Part shown: one piece after another, positions 39,213 through 49,350 of the stretch | Layout of the letters: each line of letters opens with the position of its first letter | Numbering within the stretch: the stretch's first letter is position 1 | From: Chromatium okenii | Lineage (GTDB): Bacteria; Pseudomonadota; Gammaproteobacteria; Chromatiales; Chromatiaceae | Reading direction: 5' to 3' | DNA: 64,000 bases | NCBI RefSeq assembly: GCF_002958735.1 | Contig: NZ_PPGH01000035.1 | Span: 274,001-338,000 of the forward strand | Notes under the pieces: model-generated | What the model saw: the letters and a program-made list of their open reading frames with translations, nothing else | The model's database searches: none | Told to the model about the DNA's origin: nothing | Position numbers and translations under genes: made by a program

Positions 39213-39236
39213 CGGTTATTTCTCTGAAGTTGAATG

Positions 39237-39300
39237 AAAAAAACGCCACCGTAAAATGCCAAATTTGCGTTAATCAGCAAATAACATTCACGGCGGCGCG
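39237..39300 (-). terminator. Terminator after the second secreted repeat protein
   Basis: Read leftwards, a long imperfect stem (GCCGCCGTGAATG with CATTTTACGGTGGC) encloses an A/T-rich loop and is followed by seven T residues. It separates the two paralogous genes, so each probably has its own transcript. Confidence 0.6.
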
Positions 39301-39304
39301 GTGA

Positions 39305-41065
39305 TTATTTCACTGTGTATTTCTTGGTCATTTGATTATTGTCCTCATTAGATTCCCGCGTTTGACACCAGCTATCAGCGAAGGCACGGAGTGTTTTAGA
39401 ACCATGACTATTTGAACGCAAATTAACCGTTAAGGTTTTGCTCGCGCCGGCATCCAATGAACCAATATCAATCCACGCTTCACCAAAAGCACTACACTTT
39501 TGCGTTTTTGGCTGATTGCTCCAGACATCTAAATAACCGCCGTTAACGGTCGCAGAACCTTGATTTTTAACGGTGATTTCTGCACTAAAAACGCTATCGG
39601 TACGGGGTGAAGCTGGAGTGAGTTTAATCGCAGTGACTTTTATATCCGCTGTTTCAGCAGCTCCGAAAGTCGCCGTCACGGTTTTTTTATTAGTCAAGGT
39701 GATTGAACATTGCAGCGGTTCACTCGCAAGTGCCGTGCAACCTTTCCATCCAATAAAGGTCGCGCCACTATTCGGTTTAGCTGTGAGTGTAATCACCAAG
39801 CCGCTCGCGAATTTTTTATTGCACGCTGTACCGCAATTAATTCCTGCGGGCGAACTGGTGACAGTGCCTTTGCCAATTTTATTAATTGACAGCATATAAC
39901 TCGATATCGGATTAAAAATGGCGGTGACGGTTTGCGCTTGATTCATGTTTACGATGCAATCATCAGTCTGATTGCTACACGGGTCGCTCCAACCACCGAA
40001 AACAAAATCGCCGATAGGTTTGGCAGTGAGAATAACGCTGCTGCCGCTTTCAAAATCGCCGCTGCATACAGAACCGCAATTGATGATGCCATCTTTACTC
40101 GTGACTAAACCATCGCCTTTTTTATTGACAAAAAGTTGGTACATTTCAAGCGGATTTAAATAAAAATCGTGCGTTATCGTTGTGTTCGCAACGAGGTCAA
40201 GATTGACGGTTTCTGATTGATAACCAACAATAATATCAGCACGCAAATTAACTAATCCCGCAGGTACCTGTTGCATTTCATAATAACCAGCAGCATTAGT
40301 TTTAACTTGAGTCGTACTCGCCGCCACCATTGCTTCTGCCAGCGGTTGACTCGTTATTTTATCAAAAACGTAGCCATTGATTATGCCAGTATTTTGCAAT
40401 TGACGTGGGTTTATGAGCAGGCGAAAGAAATCAAAAGCAAAGCCATCGCCAGCACCAGTTTCTGGATCATCCACCATGATTTTGAGTTGGTTATCGTGCA
40501 TGGTGTCAATGATGTAGTCAGGGATTTGGAAAGTAATTAACTTACCAATCGGCCCAGTTTGCTCCAAGCTATTTAACAGTTCTTCTAACTCCGGTACGCG
40601 CACACTATTCATGGTGACTTGATAATGCGCCTGCCATACCAAAGCTTGAAAATCATCCACAAATATCTGCAAAATAGCACTATTCAATAATGGATTTGGT
40701 GCTGTAAATGGGATCACGATTTCACGCGGCATATTGTCCGGTCTGCTCGTATAACTGGTATAACCATCTTGACCAGCAGGCGGAGTGCCGACATAACTGG
40801 AAACAACCATAATGCGATCGGTTCCATCTGCATCTTCAGAATTCGCTATCCACGGATAACCATGTCCTGGTGTTGATTCCCCAGAAAATGGATCGAAACC
40901 TTCCGGCCAGCCAAAGCCTAAATTGTCAATATCACCATATCGAACAATTTGTTGTGCTTCAGCAGTATTGAACATTTCTTCATGCTGCAAGGTGTAATTT
41001 TCTGCATTCGCAATTGCGGCATAACTTAGTACAACAGATAATAAATAATGAATAAGGCGTTTCAT
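39305..41065 (-). CDS. Secreted protein with carboxypeptidase-regulatory-like, InlB-like and CARDB domains
   Basis: About 586 residues from the ATG at 41065 (GGAGA upstream). The signal peptide MKRLIHYLLSVVLSYAAIANA is clear. Residues about 25-220 are unassigned beta-rich sequence. Residues about 225-310 form a carboxypeptidase-regulatory-like fold (GYVFDKITSQPLAEAMVAAS). Two InlB-like repeats with Cys pairs follow (GDFVFGGWSDPCSN; GATFIGWKGCTAL), then a CARDB domain. The last 200 residues are closely similar to those of the upstream-numbered paralogue (37743-39212), which indicates tandem duplication followed by exchange of the N-terminal domain. Confidence 0.75.
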   Translation of the reverse strand: MKRLIHYLLSVVLSYAAIANAENYTLQHEEMFNTAEAQQIVRYGDIDNLGFGWPEGFDPFSGESTPGHGYPWIANSEDADGTDRIMVVSSYVGTPPAGQDGYTSYTSRPDNMPREIVIPFTAPNPLLNSAILQIFVDDFQALVWQAHYQVTMNSVRVPELEELLNSLEQTGPIGKLITFQIPDYIIDTMHDNQLKIMVDDPETGAGDGFAFDFFRLLINPRQLQNTGIINGYVFDKITSQPLAEAMVAASTTQVKTNAAGYYEMQQVPAGLVNLRADIIVGYQSETVNLDLVANTTITHDFYLNPLEMYQLFVNKKGDGLVTSKDGIINCGSVCSGDFESGSSVILTAKPIGDFVFGGWSDPCSNQTDDCIVNMNQAQTVTAIFNPISSYMLSINKIGKGTVTSSPAGINCGTACNKKFASGLVITLTAKPNSGATFIGWKGCTALASEPLQCSITLTNKKTVTATFGAAETADIKVTAIKLTPASPRTDSVFSAEITVKNQGSATVNGGYLDVWSNQPKTQKCSAFGEAWIDIGSLDAGASKTLTVNLRSNSHGSKTLRAFADSWCQTRESNEDNNQMTKKYTVK

Positions 41066-41242
41066 TAGAATATCTCCACTGAACATTGACGGATCGTGTC
41101 GGCATCAATCAGAGTTGCTCTGTGTTAGAGCATCCATAGTATAGATGTTTTTACGCAAATTTGCCGAAACTGGAGAAAGTGCATGGGTCATCGCGCTGGG
41201 TATTTGGTCAGCAATCATGGCAATTCAAATCGCTCTTAACGC

Positions 41243-42961
41243 CTATTCTTTGGTGACGCGGTTGAGTTCTTCCAAACCAATTAACCCCGCTTTTACTTTA
41301 CGCAATCCCGATTGCCGCAAATCAGCAACGCCTTCGCGTTGCGCTTGATCGGCGAGCTGCATGGCATCTCCGCCTTGCAGAATCAATCGAGTAATTGCTT
41401 CCGAAATCTTCATCACCTGAAAAATGCCAACCCGACCTTTATAGCCTTTATTACAATACTCACAGCCGACTGGTGCATAAATAGTTAATCCAGCATCTAA
41501 TTCGGCATCGGTAAAGCCTTCTTTGCGCAGTGCTTCACGAGGAATATCGACTGGTTTGCGGCAATGAACGCAGAGTTTTCGCGCCAGCCGCTGCGCCATA
41601 ATAAGTAATACGGAAGAGGCAATGTTAAATGGTGCTATACCCATATTTGCCAAGCGCGTTAGTGTTTGCGGCGCGTCATTGGTATGCAATGTGGAGAGCA
41701 CTAAATGACCAGTTTGCGCAGCTTTTACTGCGATTTCTGCTGTTTCTAAATCCCGAATTTCACCGACCATCAATACATCTGGGTCTTGGCGCAGAAAGGC
41801 ACGCAATGTAGACGCAAAAGTTAAACCGGATTTCGGATTGAGATTAACTTGATTGATTCCGGGCACTTGAATTTCCACTGGGTCTTCCACTGTGGAAATG
41901 TTGATTTCTGGCTTATTGAGAAGGTTGAGCGCGGTATAAAGCGAAACCGTTTTACCGGAACCGGTTGGGCCAGTAACGAGAATCATCCCATAGGGTTTTT
42001 TAATTGCTTTGAGAAAATCTTCGCGCTGTTCCGGTTCAAAACCCAGCGCCTCAATTCCGACCTGCGCTGAGGACGAATCGAGAATACGCAGCACCACTTT
42101 TTCTCCGTATACCGTCGGCAGTGTATTGACACGAAAATCAATATCCCGCGAGCGACTCAATTTCAAACGAATGCGCCCGTCTTGTGGAATACGCCGCTCG
42201 GCGATATTCATTCGTGACATTACCTTGAGGCGAGCAGTTAAACGTCCGGCTGTATTGAGTGGTGGGCTGGCTACTTCACGTAAAATACCATCTTGCCGAA
42301 AGCGAATTCGAAAGAACTTTTCAAAAGGTTCAAAATGAATATCCGATGCGCCGCTGGTAATTGCATCAACGAGTATTTTATTGATATAACGCACAATTGG
42401 TGCGTCATCGATATTCGCTTCAGAATCATCTGCTTTGTCGTCATCTTCGGCGGAAAAATCTAATTTTGCTAAATCAGCATCGGCGACATCACCGCCAACA
42501 TTGGAGCTGTCTTGTGCTGCTATTGCATTTTCAATCGCAGTATTCAGCCGATCTTCTTCTACTAGAATTGGATCGGTTGCTAAACCGGTATTAAATCGAA
42601 TTTCTTCTAGTGCTTGATCGTTCGTTGGATCAGACAACGCAATGAATAAGCGATTGCCTCGGCGCAATAATGGTAAAGCGCGATGTTTGCGGATCAGTTT
42701 TTCATCAACTAAATTTAGCGGCAATGTGCTTAATTCAATGGCGCTAAGGTCTAGCAACGGAATACCAAACTCATGCGATGCTGCAACTGCAATCCGCCGA
42801 CTATCGAGTAACTTTTTATCAATGAGATAACGCACAAACGAGCTTCCTTGCCGTATTGCTTCTTCGTAAGCCGTTAACATTTGCGCTTCAGGCAGCAGAT
42901 GATCTCTAACCAAGCGCCAAGCGAGTCCCGAAGGTTTAAAGGTAGGTTGATCGGTTGACAT
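41243..42961 (-). CDS. pilB: Type IV pilus assembly ATPase PilB
   Basis: 572 residues. The N-terminal domain (residues about 20-150) is of the MshEN type. The ATPase has Walker A ILVTGPTGSGKTVSLYTALN, an Asp box, Walker B DVLMVGEIRDLETAEIA and a His box LVLSTLHTNDAPQTLTRL. The tetracysteine zinc site is CVHCRKPVD...CEYCNKGYKGR. It powers pilus extension. PilC and PilD are not adjacent. GspE is the main alternative, but the domain layout and length favour PilB. Confidence 0.9.
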   Translation of the reverse strand: MSTDQPTFKPSGLAWRLVRDHLLPEAQMLTAYEEAIRQGSSFVRYLIDKKLLDSRRIAVAASHEFGIPLLDLSAIELSTLPLNLVDEKLIRKHRALPLLRRGNRLFIALSDPTNDQALEEIRFNTGLATDPILVEEDRLNTAIENAIAAQDSSNVGGDVADADLAKLDFSAEDDDKADDSEANIDDAPIVRYINKILVDAITSGASDIHFEPFEKFFRIRFRQDGILREVASPPLNTAGRLTARLKVMSRMNIAERRIPQDGRIRLKLSRSRDIDFRVNTLPTVYGEKVVLRILDSSSAQVGIEALGFEPEQREDFLKAIKKPYGMILVTGPTGSGKTVSLYTALNLLNKPEINISTVEDPVEIQVPGINQVNLNPKSGLTFASTLRAFLRQDPDVLMVGEIRDLETAEIAVKAAQTGHLVLSTLHTNDAPQTLTRLANMGIAPFNIASSVLLIMAQRLARKLCVHCRKPVDIPREALRKEGFTDAELDAGLTIYAPVGCEYCNKGYKGRVGIFQVMKISEAITRLILQGGDAMQLADQAQREGVADLRQSGLRKVKAGLIGLEELNRVTKE

Positions 42962-42995
42962 GAAGTGCCTTTAGTTGATCGTGTTATCGTCCAGC

Positions 42996-43028
42996 GAAAT
43001 CCCTCAATCCTACGAATTGAGGGATTTC
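42996..43028. terminator. Perfect 13-bp inverted repeat between pilB and the NYN gene
   Basis: GAAATCCCTCAAT and ATTGAGGGATTTC flank a seven-base loop. There is no clear T run on either side, so it may be a terminator for the NYN gene, an mRNA-stabilising hairpin or an operator ahead of pilB (its start is at 42961). Confidence 0.5.
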
Positions 43029-43101
43029 ATTTGTTATTCAAAACAAAAAGACACCGATCCTATCTTTCTGTACATCGTTTAACACACTAAAAACATTAAA
43101 A

Positions 43102-43935
43102 TTAGCGATTGACGGTAAAGGCTAATCGTACATTGCTAGCGACCAAACCATTGTCCTTTTGATCGCTTTCATTAATATAAAATTCCAGTACTGTTTCCCG
43201 ATTGGATAGCATGTCTTCATTCACATCTTCAGCCAGTTCATTGATATGACAAAACACGCTGGCATAAGGTGAATGCGGATCACGCGGATCAGTAATCCAT
43301 AAATGCGGCGAAATATGATCCATGATGCGTAAAAAACCATAACCCTTATCTGCAAACCATTTGGTGCACACGCCACGCACGCAAGAGCCGGGTTTTCCCC
43401 ATTCGTTGCGCGGTTCATAGTTAATTGGTAGTAATTCAGGGATCACAAAACCAGAATAATACGCATCTACTTCTTGTTGGAGCAACCGTGACACGTTTTT
43501 AAAGCCAATCAATTCTACGCGGCAGCCAGTATTTTGAAGCGCCTCAACTACTTGTAAGAAATCACCGTCACCCGTTACGAGCAGCACTTGATCAAGTTTA
43601 TTGGCTTGCAGCATGGCATCAACTGCCATATCTAAATCAGCATTAGCTTTGGTTGTGATATTGCCTGCTTCATCGGTATAGCGACGTACCAGTTTAACAG
43701 TAATTTTCCAACCGAAATCTCGCACCATCTGTTGATAAGTCTGCGCTTTTTTGCGGTATTCAATATCCTCACGCGCCCGCTCGGCATCAAATGCCATATA
43801 CGTATTTAATCGTTGTAAAGTGCCGCCTTCACGGGCAGCAAAGCGCCGTAACACGTCATAACGCATCTGATAGCCGCCGTTATAACGTACATTTTCTGCG
43901 TCAACAAAGACGCCAACCCGAACATTTGTACTCAA
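43102..43935 (-). CDS. NYN-domain ribonuclease-like protein with a C-terminal cold-shock-like domain
   Basis: 277 residues. Residues about 1-165 form a NYN/LabA (PIN-like) domain with acidic residues in VGVFVDAENVRYNGG, NADLDMAVDAMLQANK and LLVTGDGDFLQVVEAL, the pattern of metal-dependent ribonucleases. Residues about 195-277 resemble a cold-shock domain: GVCTKWFADKGYGFLRI is RNP1-like, SVFCHINEL is RNP2-like, and ASNVRLAFTV ends the barrel. A nuclease fused to an RNA-binding barrel suggests RNA processing or turnover. The start is supported by context, with acs and pilB on either side on the same strand. Confidence 0.8.
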   Translation of the reverse strand: MSTNVRVGVFVDAENVRYNGGYQMRYDVLRRFAAREGGTLQRLNTYMAFDAERAREDIEYRKKAQTYQQMVRDFGWKITVKLVRRYTDEAGNITTKANADLDMAVDAMLQANKLDQVLLVTGDGDFLQVVEALQNTGCRVELIGFKNVSRLLQQEVDAYYSGFVIPELLPINYEPRNEWGKPGSCVRGVCTKWFADKGYGFLRIMDHISPHLWITDPRDPHSPYASVFCHINELAEDVNEDMLSNRETVLEFYINESDQKDNGLVASNVRLAFTVNR

Positions 43936-44031
43936 AACACAACCTCGATCTTTACATGGTAATTAAATAAAAAATGATCTGTGAATTGCTTCCCGCGCAT
44001 GATGTACGAGGGAAGCAATGCGCAATGTGAT

Positions 44032-45977
44032 CTATTGATTTGCGCGGTTTTCAATCAAATCAGCGACCACTGCCGGATCAGCCAGTGTGGAAATATCACC
44101 GAGTGAATCAATTTCATTCGCAGCGATCTTGCGCAGAATGCGCCGCATGATTTTACCGGAGCGCGTTTTCGGTAAACCGGGTGCCCATTGAATAATATCG
44201 ACAATGGCAATCGGGCCGATTTCATTACGCACCAGCGTCACCAGTTCTTTTTTCAGCGCGTCGGTCGGTTCGATGTCGGCCATCAAAGTGACGTAAGCAT
44301 AAATGCCTTGTCCTTTCAAATCATGCGGATAACCGACTACTGCGGCTTCGGCGACCTGCGGATGCAGCACCAATGCCGATTCAATTTCCGCCGTGCCGAG
44401 GCGATGACCGGACACGTTGAGCACGTCGTCGATGCGCCCGGTGATCCAGTAATACCCATCGGCATCGCGCCGAGCGCCGTCGCCGGTGAAGTAATAACCG
44501 GGATATTGACGGAAATAGGTGTCGGCAAAACGGGCGTGATCGCCGTACAGCGTCCGCATCATGCCGGGCCACGGACGCGATAACACCAGCGCACCTTCAC
44601 CAACGCCTTCAATCAATGTGCCTTCTGCCGGATCAACCAACGCGGGCGCGACGCCAAAAAATGGTCGCGTGGCCGAGCCGGGTTTGAGCGGCGTTGCGCC
44701 GGGCAGCGGCGTAATTAAATGACCGCCAGTTTCGGTTTGCCACCAGGTGTCCATGATCGGGCAGCGGCTGTCGCCGACGATGTGAAAATACCATTCCCAC
44801 GCTTCGGGATTGATCGGTTCGCCAACCGAGCCGAGCACGCGCAGCGACTGGCGCGAAGTCTTTTTCACCGGCTCTTCACCCGCCGCATCAACGAGCGAAT
44901 CGCAGTCGGCGCAGTGTAGAAAATGGCGACGTTGTGTTTATCAATGACTTGCCAGAACCGCGACATATCTGGGTAATTCGGAATGCCTTCAAACATCAGC
45001 GAGGTCGCGCCGTTCGCCAGCGGACCGTACACGATGTAGGTGTGACCCGTGACCCAGCCCACGTCAGCCGTGCACCAGTACACCTCACCTTCTTGATAAT
45101 CAAAGGTATATTTATGCGTCATCGCCGCATACACCAGATAACCGCCGGTGGTGTGCTGAACACCTTTCGGTTTGCCGGTCGAGCCGGAGGTGTAAAGAAT
45201 AAACAGCGGGTCTTCGGCGTCCATCTGCTCCGGTGCGCACTCTGGCGCAGCAGCAGCAATTTCGTCGTGATACCAAATATCGCGTCCTTCCGTCCACGCC
45301 ACCGCGCCACCAGTGCGCCGTACTACGACGACAGTGTCCACGCTGGGGCATTCGGCAAGTGCAATATCGGCGTTCTTTTTCAACGGGATATGTCGCCCGC
45401 CGCGCACACTTTCATCCGAGGTGATGACCAATTTGCACTCGGAATCTAACACGCGGTCGCGCAGCGAATCCGGTGAAAATCCACCAAATACAATCGAATG
45501 CACTGCGCCGATACGGGTACACGCCAGCATCGCCACTGCCGCTTCTGGAATCATCGGCAGATAAATGCAGACGCGGTCGCCTTTATTGACGCCACGCGCT
45601 TTGAACACGTTGGCGAGTTTGCACACTTCGGCGTGAAGTTCGCGGTAAGTGATTTTGCGATCTTCGTTGGGGTTGTCGCCTTCCCAAATGATGGCAACCT
45701 GATCGCCGCGAGTGGCGAGATGCCGATCCAAGCAGTTTTCAGACACGTTGAGCTTGCCGCCTTCAAACCATTTGATATGTAAATCATCGGCTTTGAAGCT
45801 GTAATCCAGCACGTTCGTCCACGGCGCTGACCAAGTCACAAACTGGGTGGCCTGCTCTCCCCAAAACCCAGCCGGATCATCAATCGAACGCTGATACATC
45901 GCTGCGTATTGCTCGGCAGTGACATGTGCTTTGGTCGCAATTGCAGCGGGCACGGCATAAATTTTTTCTTCTGACAT
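44032..45977 (-). CDS. acs: Acetyl-CoA synthetase (frameshift as read)
   Basis: 648 residues once one base is restored near 44884 (repaired text [20 protein letters not shown]), the usual length. The start is the ATG at 45977 ([12 protein letters not shown]), with GGAG upstream. The AMP-binding core is [16 protein letters not shown]. Further motifs are [35 protein letters not shown] and the acylatable Lys in [15 protein letters not shown]. It makes acetyl-CoA from acetate through acetyl-AMP. It belongs to the conserved group with the next two genes. Confidence 0.95.
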
Positions 45978-46106
45978 ACGTCTTTTTTCTCCAAGTGGTG
46001 GTTGATGAATAAATCGGTTTTCGAGAAAGCCAATGGTGCATTCCACGAATACCGACACGCGATAAACCGCTGCTGTCAATACTAATCCTGTCACTTGCGA
46101 TTTGTC

Positions 46107-46778
46107 TCAGCACAGGAATTCCGCCAAACGCACTCCGCGTCCATCGTTGCGATGCGCAGCCTGCGCCAAAAATAACTCCGCCGCAGCCAGCGCATCACTC
46201 AGCGCATTGTGCGCACCGTAACGCGGCAAGTTGTAGCGATGACCGAGCGAATGAAGGCGTAAATCTGAGACTTTGAAAGGAATTTGTCGGCGCTCAAACG
46301 TTTGGAGCGCCAGCGCCTGCGTATCAATCACCCGCAGCGGCAGTCCGCAATGCCACAGTTGGCGACACGCCGTCGCTAAAAATCGCTCTTCAATCGTGGC
46401 GTGATGCGCAATCAGCACCTTGCCCGCTAACACGCCCAGCAATTCGCTCAACACCTCGCCCAGTTCCTCGCCTCGCGCCGATTGATCGTCAGTGATTTGA
46501 TGAATGATCGCGCTGGATTCGGGGATGGAGCGGTCGATCCGCACCACGCGATGCTGCGCGGTGGACAGATCAATCGACATTCCGTGCAGCGTGACGTAAC
46601 CCACGCTCAAAATCAGATCGTGGCGTGGATCAAGTCCGGTGGTTTCGAGATCAAGCGCGAGATAATCCACCTCGCGGTAATCGCTGCGCGGACGCGGGAA
46701 TGGGTGCGCCAAATAATCGCGCAGCGCCCCGGGCGGAGCGCGTCGCGCCAGCCAGCGCCGTTGCCAATCGCGCACCAT
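46107..46778 (-). CDS. DnaQ-like 3'-5' exonuclease
   Basis: 223 residues. The DEDDh exonuclease motifs are visible: Exo I YLALDLETTGLDP, Exo II in a VLIAHHATIEERFL-type segment, and Exo III with HNALSDALAAAELFL. It is related to the epsilon subunit of DNA polymerase III but without a polymerase-binding tail. Its start ATG abuts the stop of the CBS-DUF294 gene (TAGATG), which indicates coupling. Such exonuclease and CBS-DUF294 genes commonly accompany acs in gammaproteobacteria. Confidence 0.88.
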   Translation of the reverse strand: MVRDWQRRWLARRAPPGALRDYLAHPFPRPRSDYREVDYLALDLETTGLDPRHDLILSVGYVTLHGMSIDLSTAQHRVVRIDRSIPESSAIIHQITDDQSARGEELGEVLSELLGVLAGKVLIAHHATIEERFLATACRQLWHCGLPLRVIDTQALALQTFERRQIPFKVSDLRLHSLGHRYNLPRYGAHNALSDALAAAELFLAQAAHRNDGRGVRLAEFLC

Positions 46779-48637
46779 CTAACCGAATTTCCCAGCTTGA
46801 TAACGCTGCCCGACTGCTTCTTGCATCGCGTGAATCAAGAGAAACGCTTCTTTCAAATGCCCGCGCTCCAACGGTGACAGCGCATCTGGTGAGACAAAAT
46901 TGTCGGCTTTATTGCCGCTGCGCAGTTGCTGCGCTTGATGGCGCATTCGTAATGTGCCAATAAATTCAAGCGCATCGCAGAGATTAGCGGCTCCGTCACG
47001 GCTCAACGCGCCGCAATCGGCAGCGGCTTTCAATCGCTCCAGCGTGTTGGTTTCAGGAATGCCCGCTGCCAGCGCCGACACTCGCGCCAAGTCGATGATC
47101 GGCACGGTTCCGCGATGTTTGATGTCGAGCGTGTGATCGTGGTCGCCGCCTTGAATTAAAACGATGTTGCGGAAAAAGCCGATTGGCGGACGGGTTTTCA
47201 GGGCGTTGGCGGTCAAATACGCGAGAAATAGTTGATTGGAACGCGCTTGTTCCAGCAGCTTTTCCTGCAACCCAGCGTATAAATTGGCGGGATCGTACAG
47301 CGGGCGCAAGTCGAAAAAGACGCTGGAGAGCATCAGCGCCAGCGGCTCCGGGCGCATGATCCAATTCATAAAATACTTGTGCCACACCCGTAACGGCTGC
47401 CGCCATTTCGGATTGGATGCCATCACTTCACCGGGACAATGAATGAACCCGCACACATCCAGCCCGTCATTCACAAATTTGGCGAGCGCAGCGAAATAGG
47501 CATCATCTTCGGGCTGGCGTGATCGGCGAGTAGCAGTGCGTTGTCTTGATCGGAATGTGCCGACTGCTCGCGCCGCGCTTGCGAACCGCCGACCAACCAC
47601 GCATACGGCACTGGCGGTGCACCGAGCGTTTGTTCTCCCAGCTCCAACAAACGCAACGTCAGCGCGTCCGTGATCGCGCTTATCGCCTGCCCAATGGCAT
47701 TGGCGGTGGCACCGCTGCTGATGAGATGCACCTGCAATTCTTCGATTTTGGAACTGATTTGCGCCAGTGTCGCAATGGAGCTGGCGCGGTGAATGTCGCC
47801 GACCAAATACACGGAATTGGCGCTCTGAAACCGCGTGAGATCGGTCGAGGACAGCAGCCCCGCCACGCGAGTGCCGTCGAGCACCGGTAAATGATGAACA
47901 TTCAAGCGCGTCATCGTAATCAACGCCTGAAATCCCAGCGTATCCATATCCACAGTTTGCAGCGTTCGCGTCATAATTTCGCTGACCGGCTGCTCAGTCG
48001 GCAGTCCGGCAGCGATGCAGCGGCTGCGCAGATCGCGGTCAGTGACCATGCCGACCAACTGCTCGCCGTCCATAATCAGCAGCGACGACACATGCTGCGC
48101 CGACATGATTTGTGCGGCTTCGCGGATGCTGATGTCAGGCATCGCGGTAATGGGCACGCGCTGAATCATCGCCCGCACCGGCACGGTCATCAGTCCGATA
48201 TTGGTGGCTGGTGCGGCAACCATGACATCCAACGCCTGCCGCAAGCGATTGGATGGTGACTGTTCAAAATAGCTCGCAAATGCGGGATGATCGCGGCACA
48301 GTTGCGCAAGTTCAGTGCACGGCAGCGCATAAACCAGCGTATCTTCTGCGGTTACGCCTTGTTCGTCAGTTGCAGATTGTCGGCAATGCTGTTCACAGAG
48401 ATCGCCCTCTGCTAATTTGCCGATCAATTCGCTCTGGGCATTGCGCAATTCAACTGCGCCCTTGCGGAGAATATAAAGTTGTGGCGTGGCTGCATCCGGT
48501 GGCGGGAATGGCGAACCGCGTCGAAAATAGCGCACCGTTAATTGTTTGGGTAAACGGGTTAGCGTTGCTGCCGGAAGCTGATCGAATGGCGGATGGCGCG
48601 TTAAAAATTCTTGAATCTCGATGAGTTCGATGTCCAT
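46779..48637 (-). CDS. Cyclic nucleotide-binding, CBS and DUF294 nucleotidyltransferase-like protein (frameshift as read)
   Basis: About 619 residues once one base is restored near 47512 (repaired text LLADHAQPEDDAYFAAL). The N-terminal cNMP-binding-like domain has LYILRKGAVELRN. Two CBS domains follow (about 155-270; TAMPDISIREAAQIMSAQHV and VDMDTLGFQALITMTRLNVH). The DUF294 nucleotidyltransferase core has YAWLVGGSQARREQ, where the usual GSxARxE glycine-serine motif is seen, and DQDNAL. A DUF294 C-terminal domain ends it. It probably regulates acetate metabolism or signalling with acs. Its stop touches the exonuclease start. Confidence 0.88.
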
Positions 48638-48670
48638 TGATTTGATAACCTCAAATCGAAAATTGCTGGT

Positions 48671-49309
48671 TTGAATGGCACATTACGGAGTAGTCTAACA
48701 TTGCAATCCTTTGAACAAAACTTAATTGTTGCATTGCGTCATGCTACCGCTGGCGTACATGAATCAATTGAGCAATTAGCGATTATGCGCCGAATAATGT
48801 CATCATCAGTAACACGTGCCGATTACTGTCATTATTTATTCGTGTTGCGTGATTTATACACGCCATTAGAAGCAGCACTTTATACTGCAATAGATTGTGA
48901 AACGCAATTGCGTCTTGGTGTTCGCCCTAAATTACCGGCATTGCTGGCTGATTTGAATGAACAAATGGCGATGAATACAGATGAAACTTTTGTAACTGCC
49001 AATGCGATAGCACCAGCAACCATTGTGATACAGAATATCAATCATTTGGTTGGCAGTTTATATGTTTTGGAAGGAGCAACACTCGGCGGGCGCACAATTG
49101 CTCGCCATTTGCGGCGAGTGCTCAATGATAAATTGGGCGCAGCGCGGTTTTTAGATTTTCACGGTGAACAAACATCAGCAGTCTGGAAACAATTTGCTGG
49201 TGCGTTGGATGAATTATGCGCAGAACGGCGTTTAGAATCAGACGCAGTCATTGCTGGCGCACTTGCGACTTTTGATGATCTTTATCGGCAGCTGGCGCGG
49301 TGTGAATGA
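48671..49309 (+). CDS. Biliverdin-producing heme oxygenase-like protein
   Basis: About 212 residues from a TTG start; an alternative start slightly downstream is possible. LIVALRHATAGVHESIEQLA carries the probable proximal heme-ligand His. LVGSLYVLEGATLGGRTIAR is the distal helix glycine-rich motif typical of heme oxygenases. The family opens heme to biliverdin, often for bacteriophytochromes in phototrophs, but no phytochrome gene is in the window. It is divergent from the CBS-DUF294 gene. Confidence 0.8.
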   Translation: MNGTLRSSLTLQSFEQNLIVALRHATAGVHESIEQLAIMRRIMSSSVTRADYCHYLFVLRDLYTPLEAALYTAIDCETQLRLGVRPKLPALLADLNEQMAMNTDETFVTANAIAPATIVIQNINHLVGSLYVLEGATLGGRTIARHLRRVLNDKLGAARFLDFHGEQTSAVWKQFAGALDELCAERRLESDAVIAGALATFDDLYRQLARCE

Positions 49310-49350
49310 TGATTCATATTAAATATGAAGATTTAACAGGCTTTAGTTAA

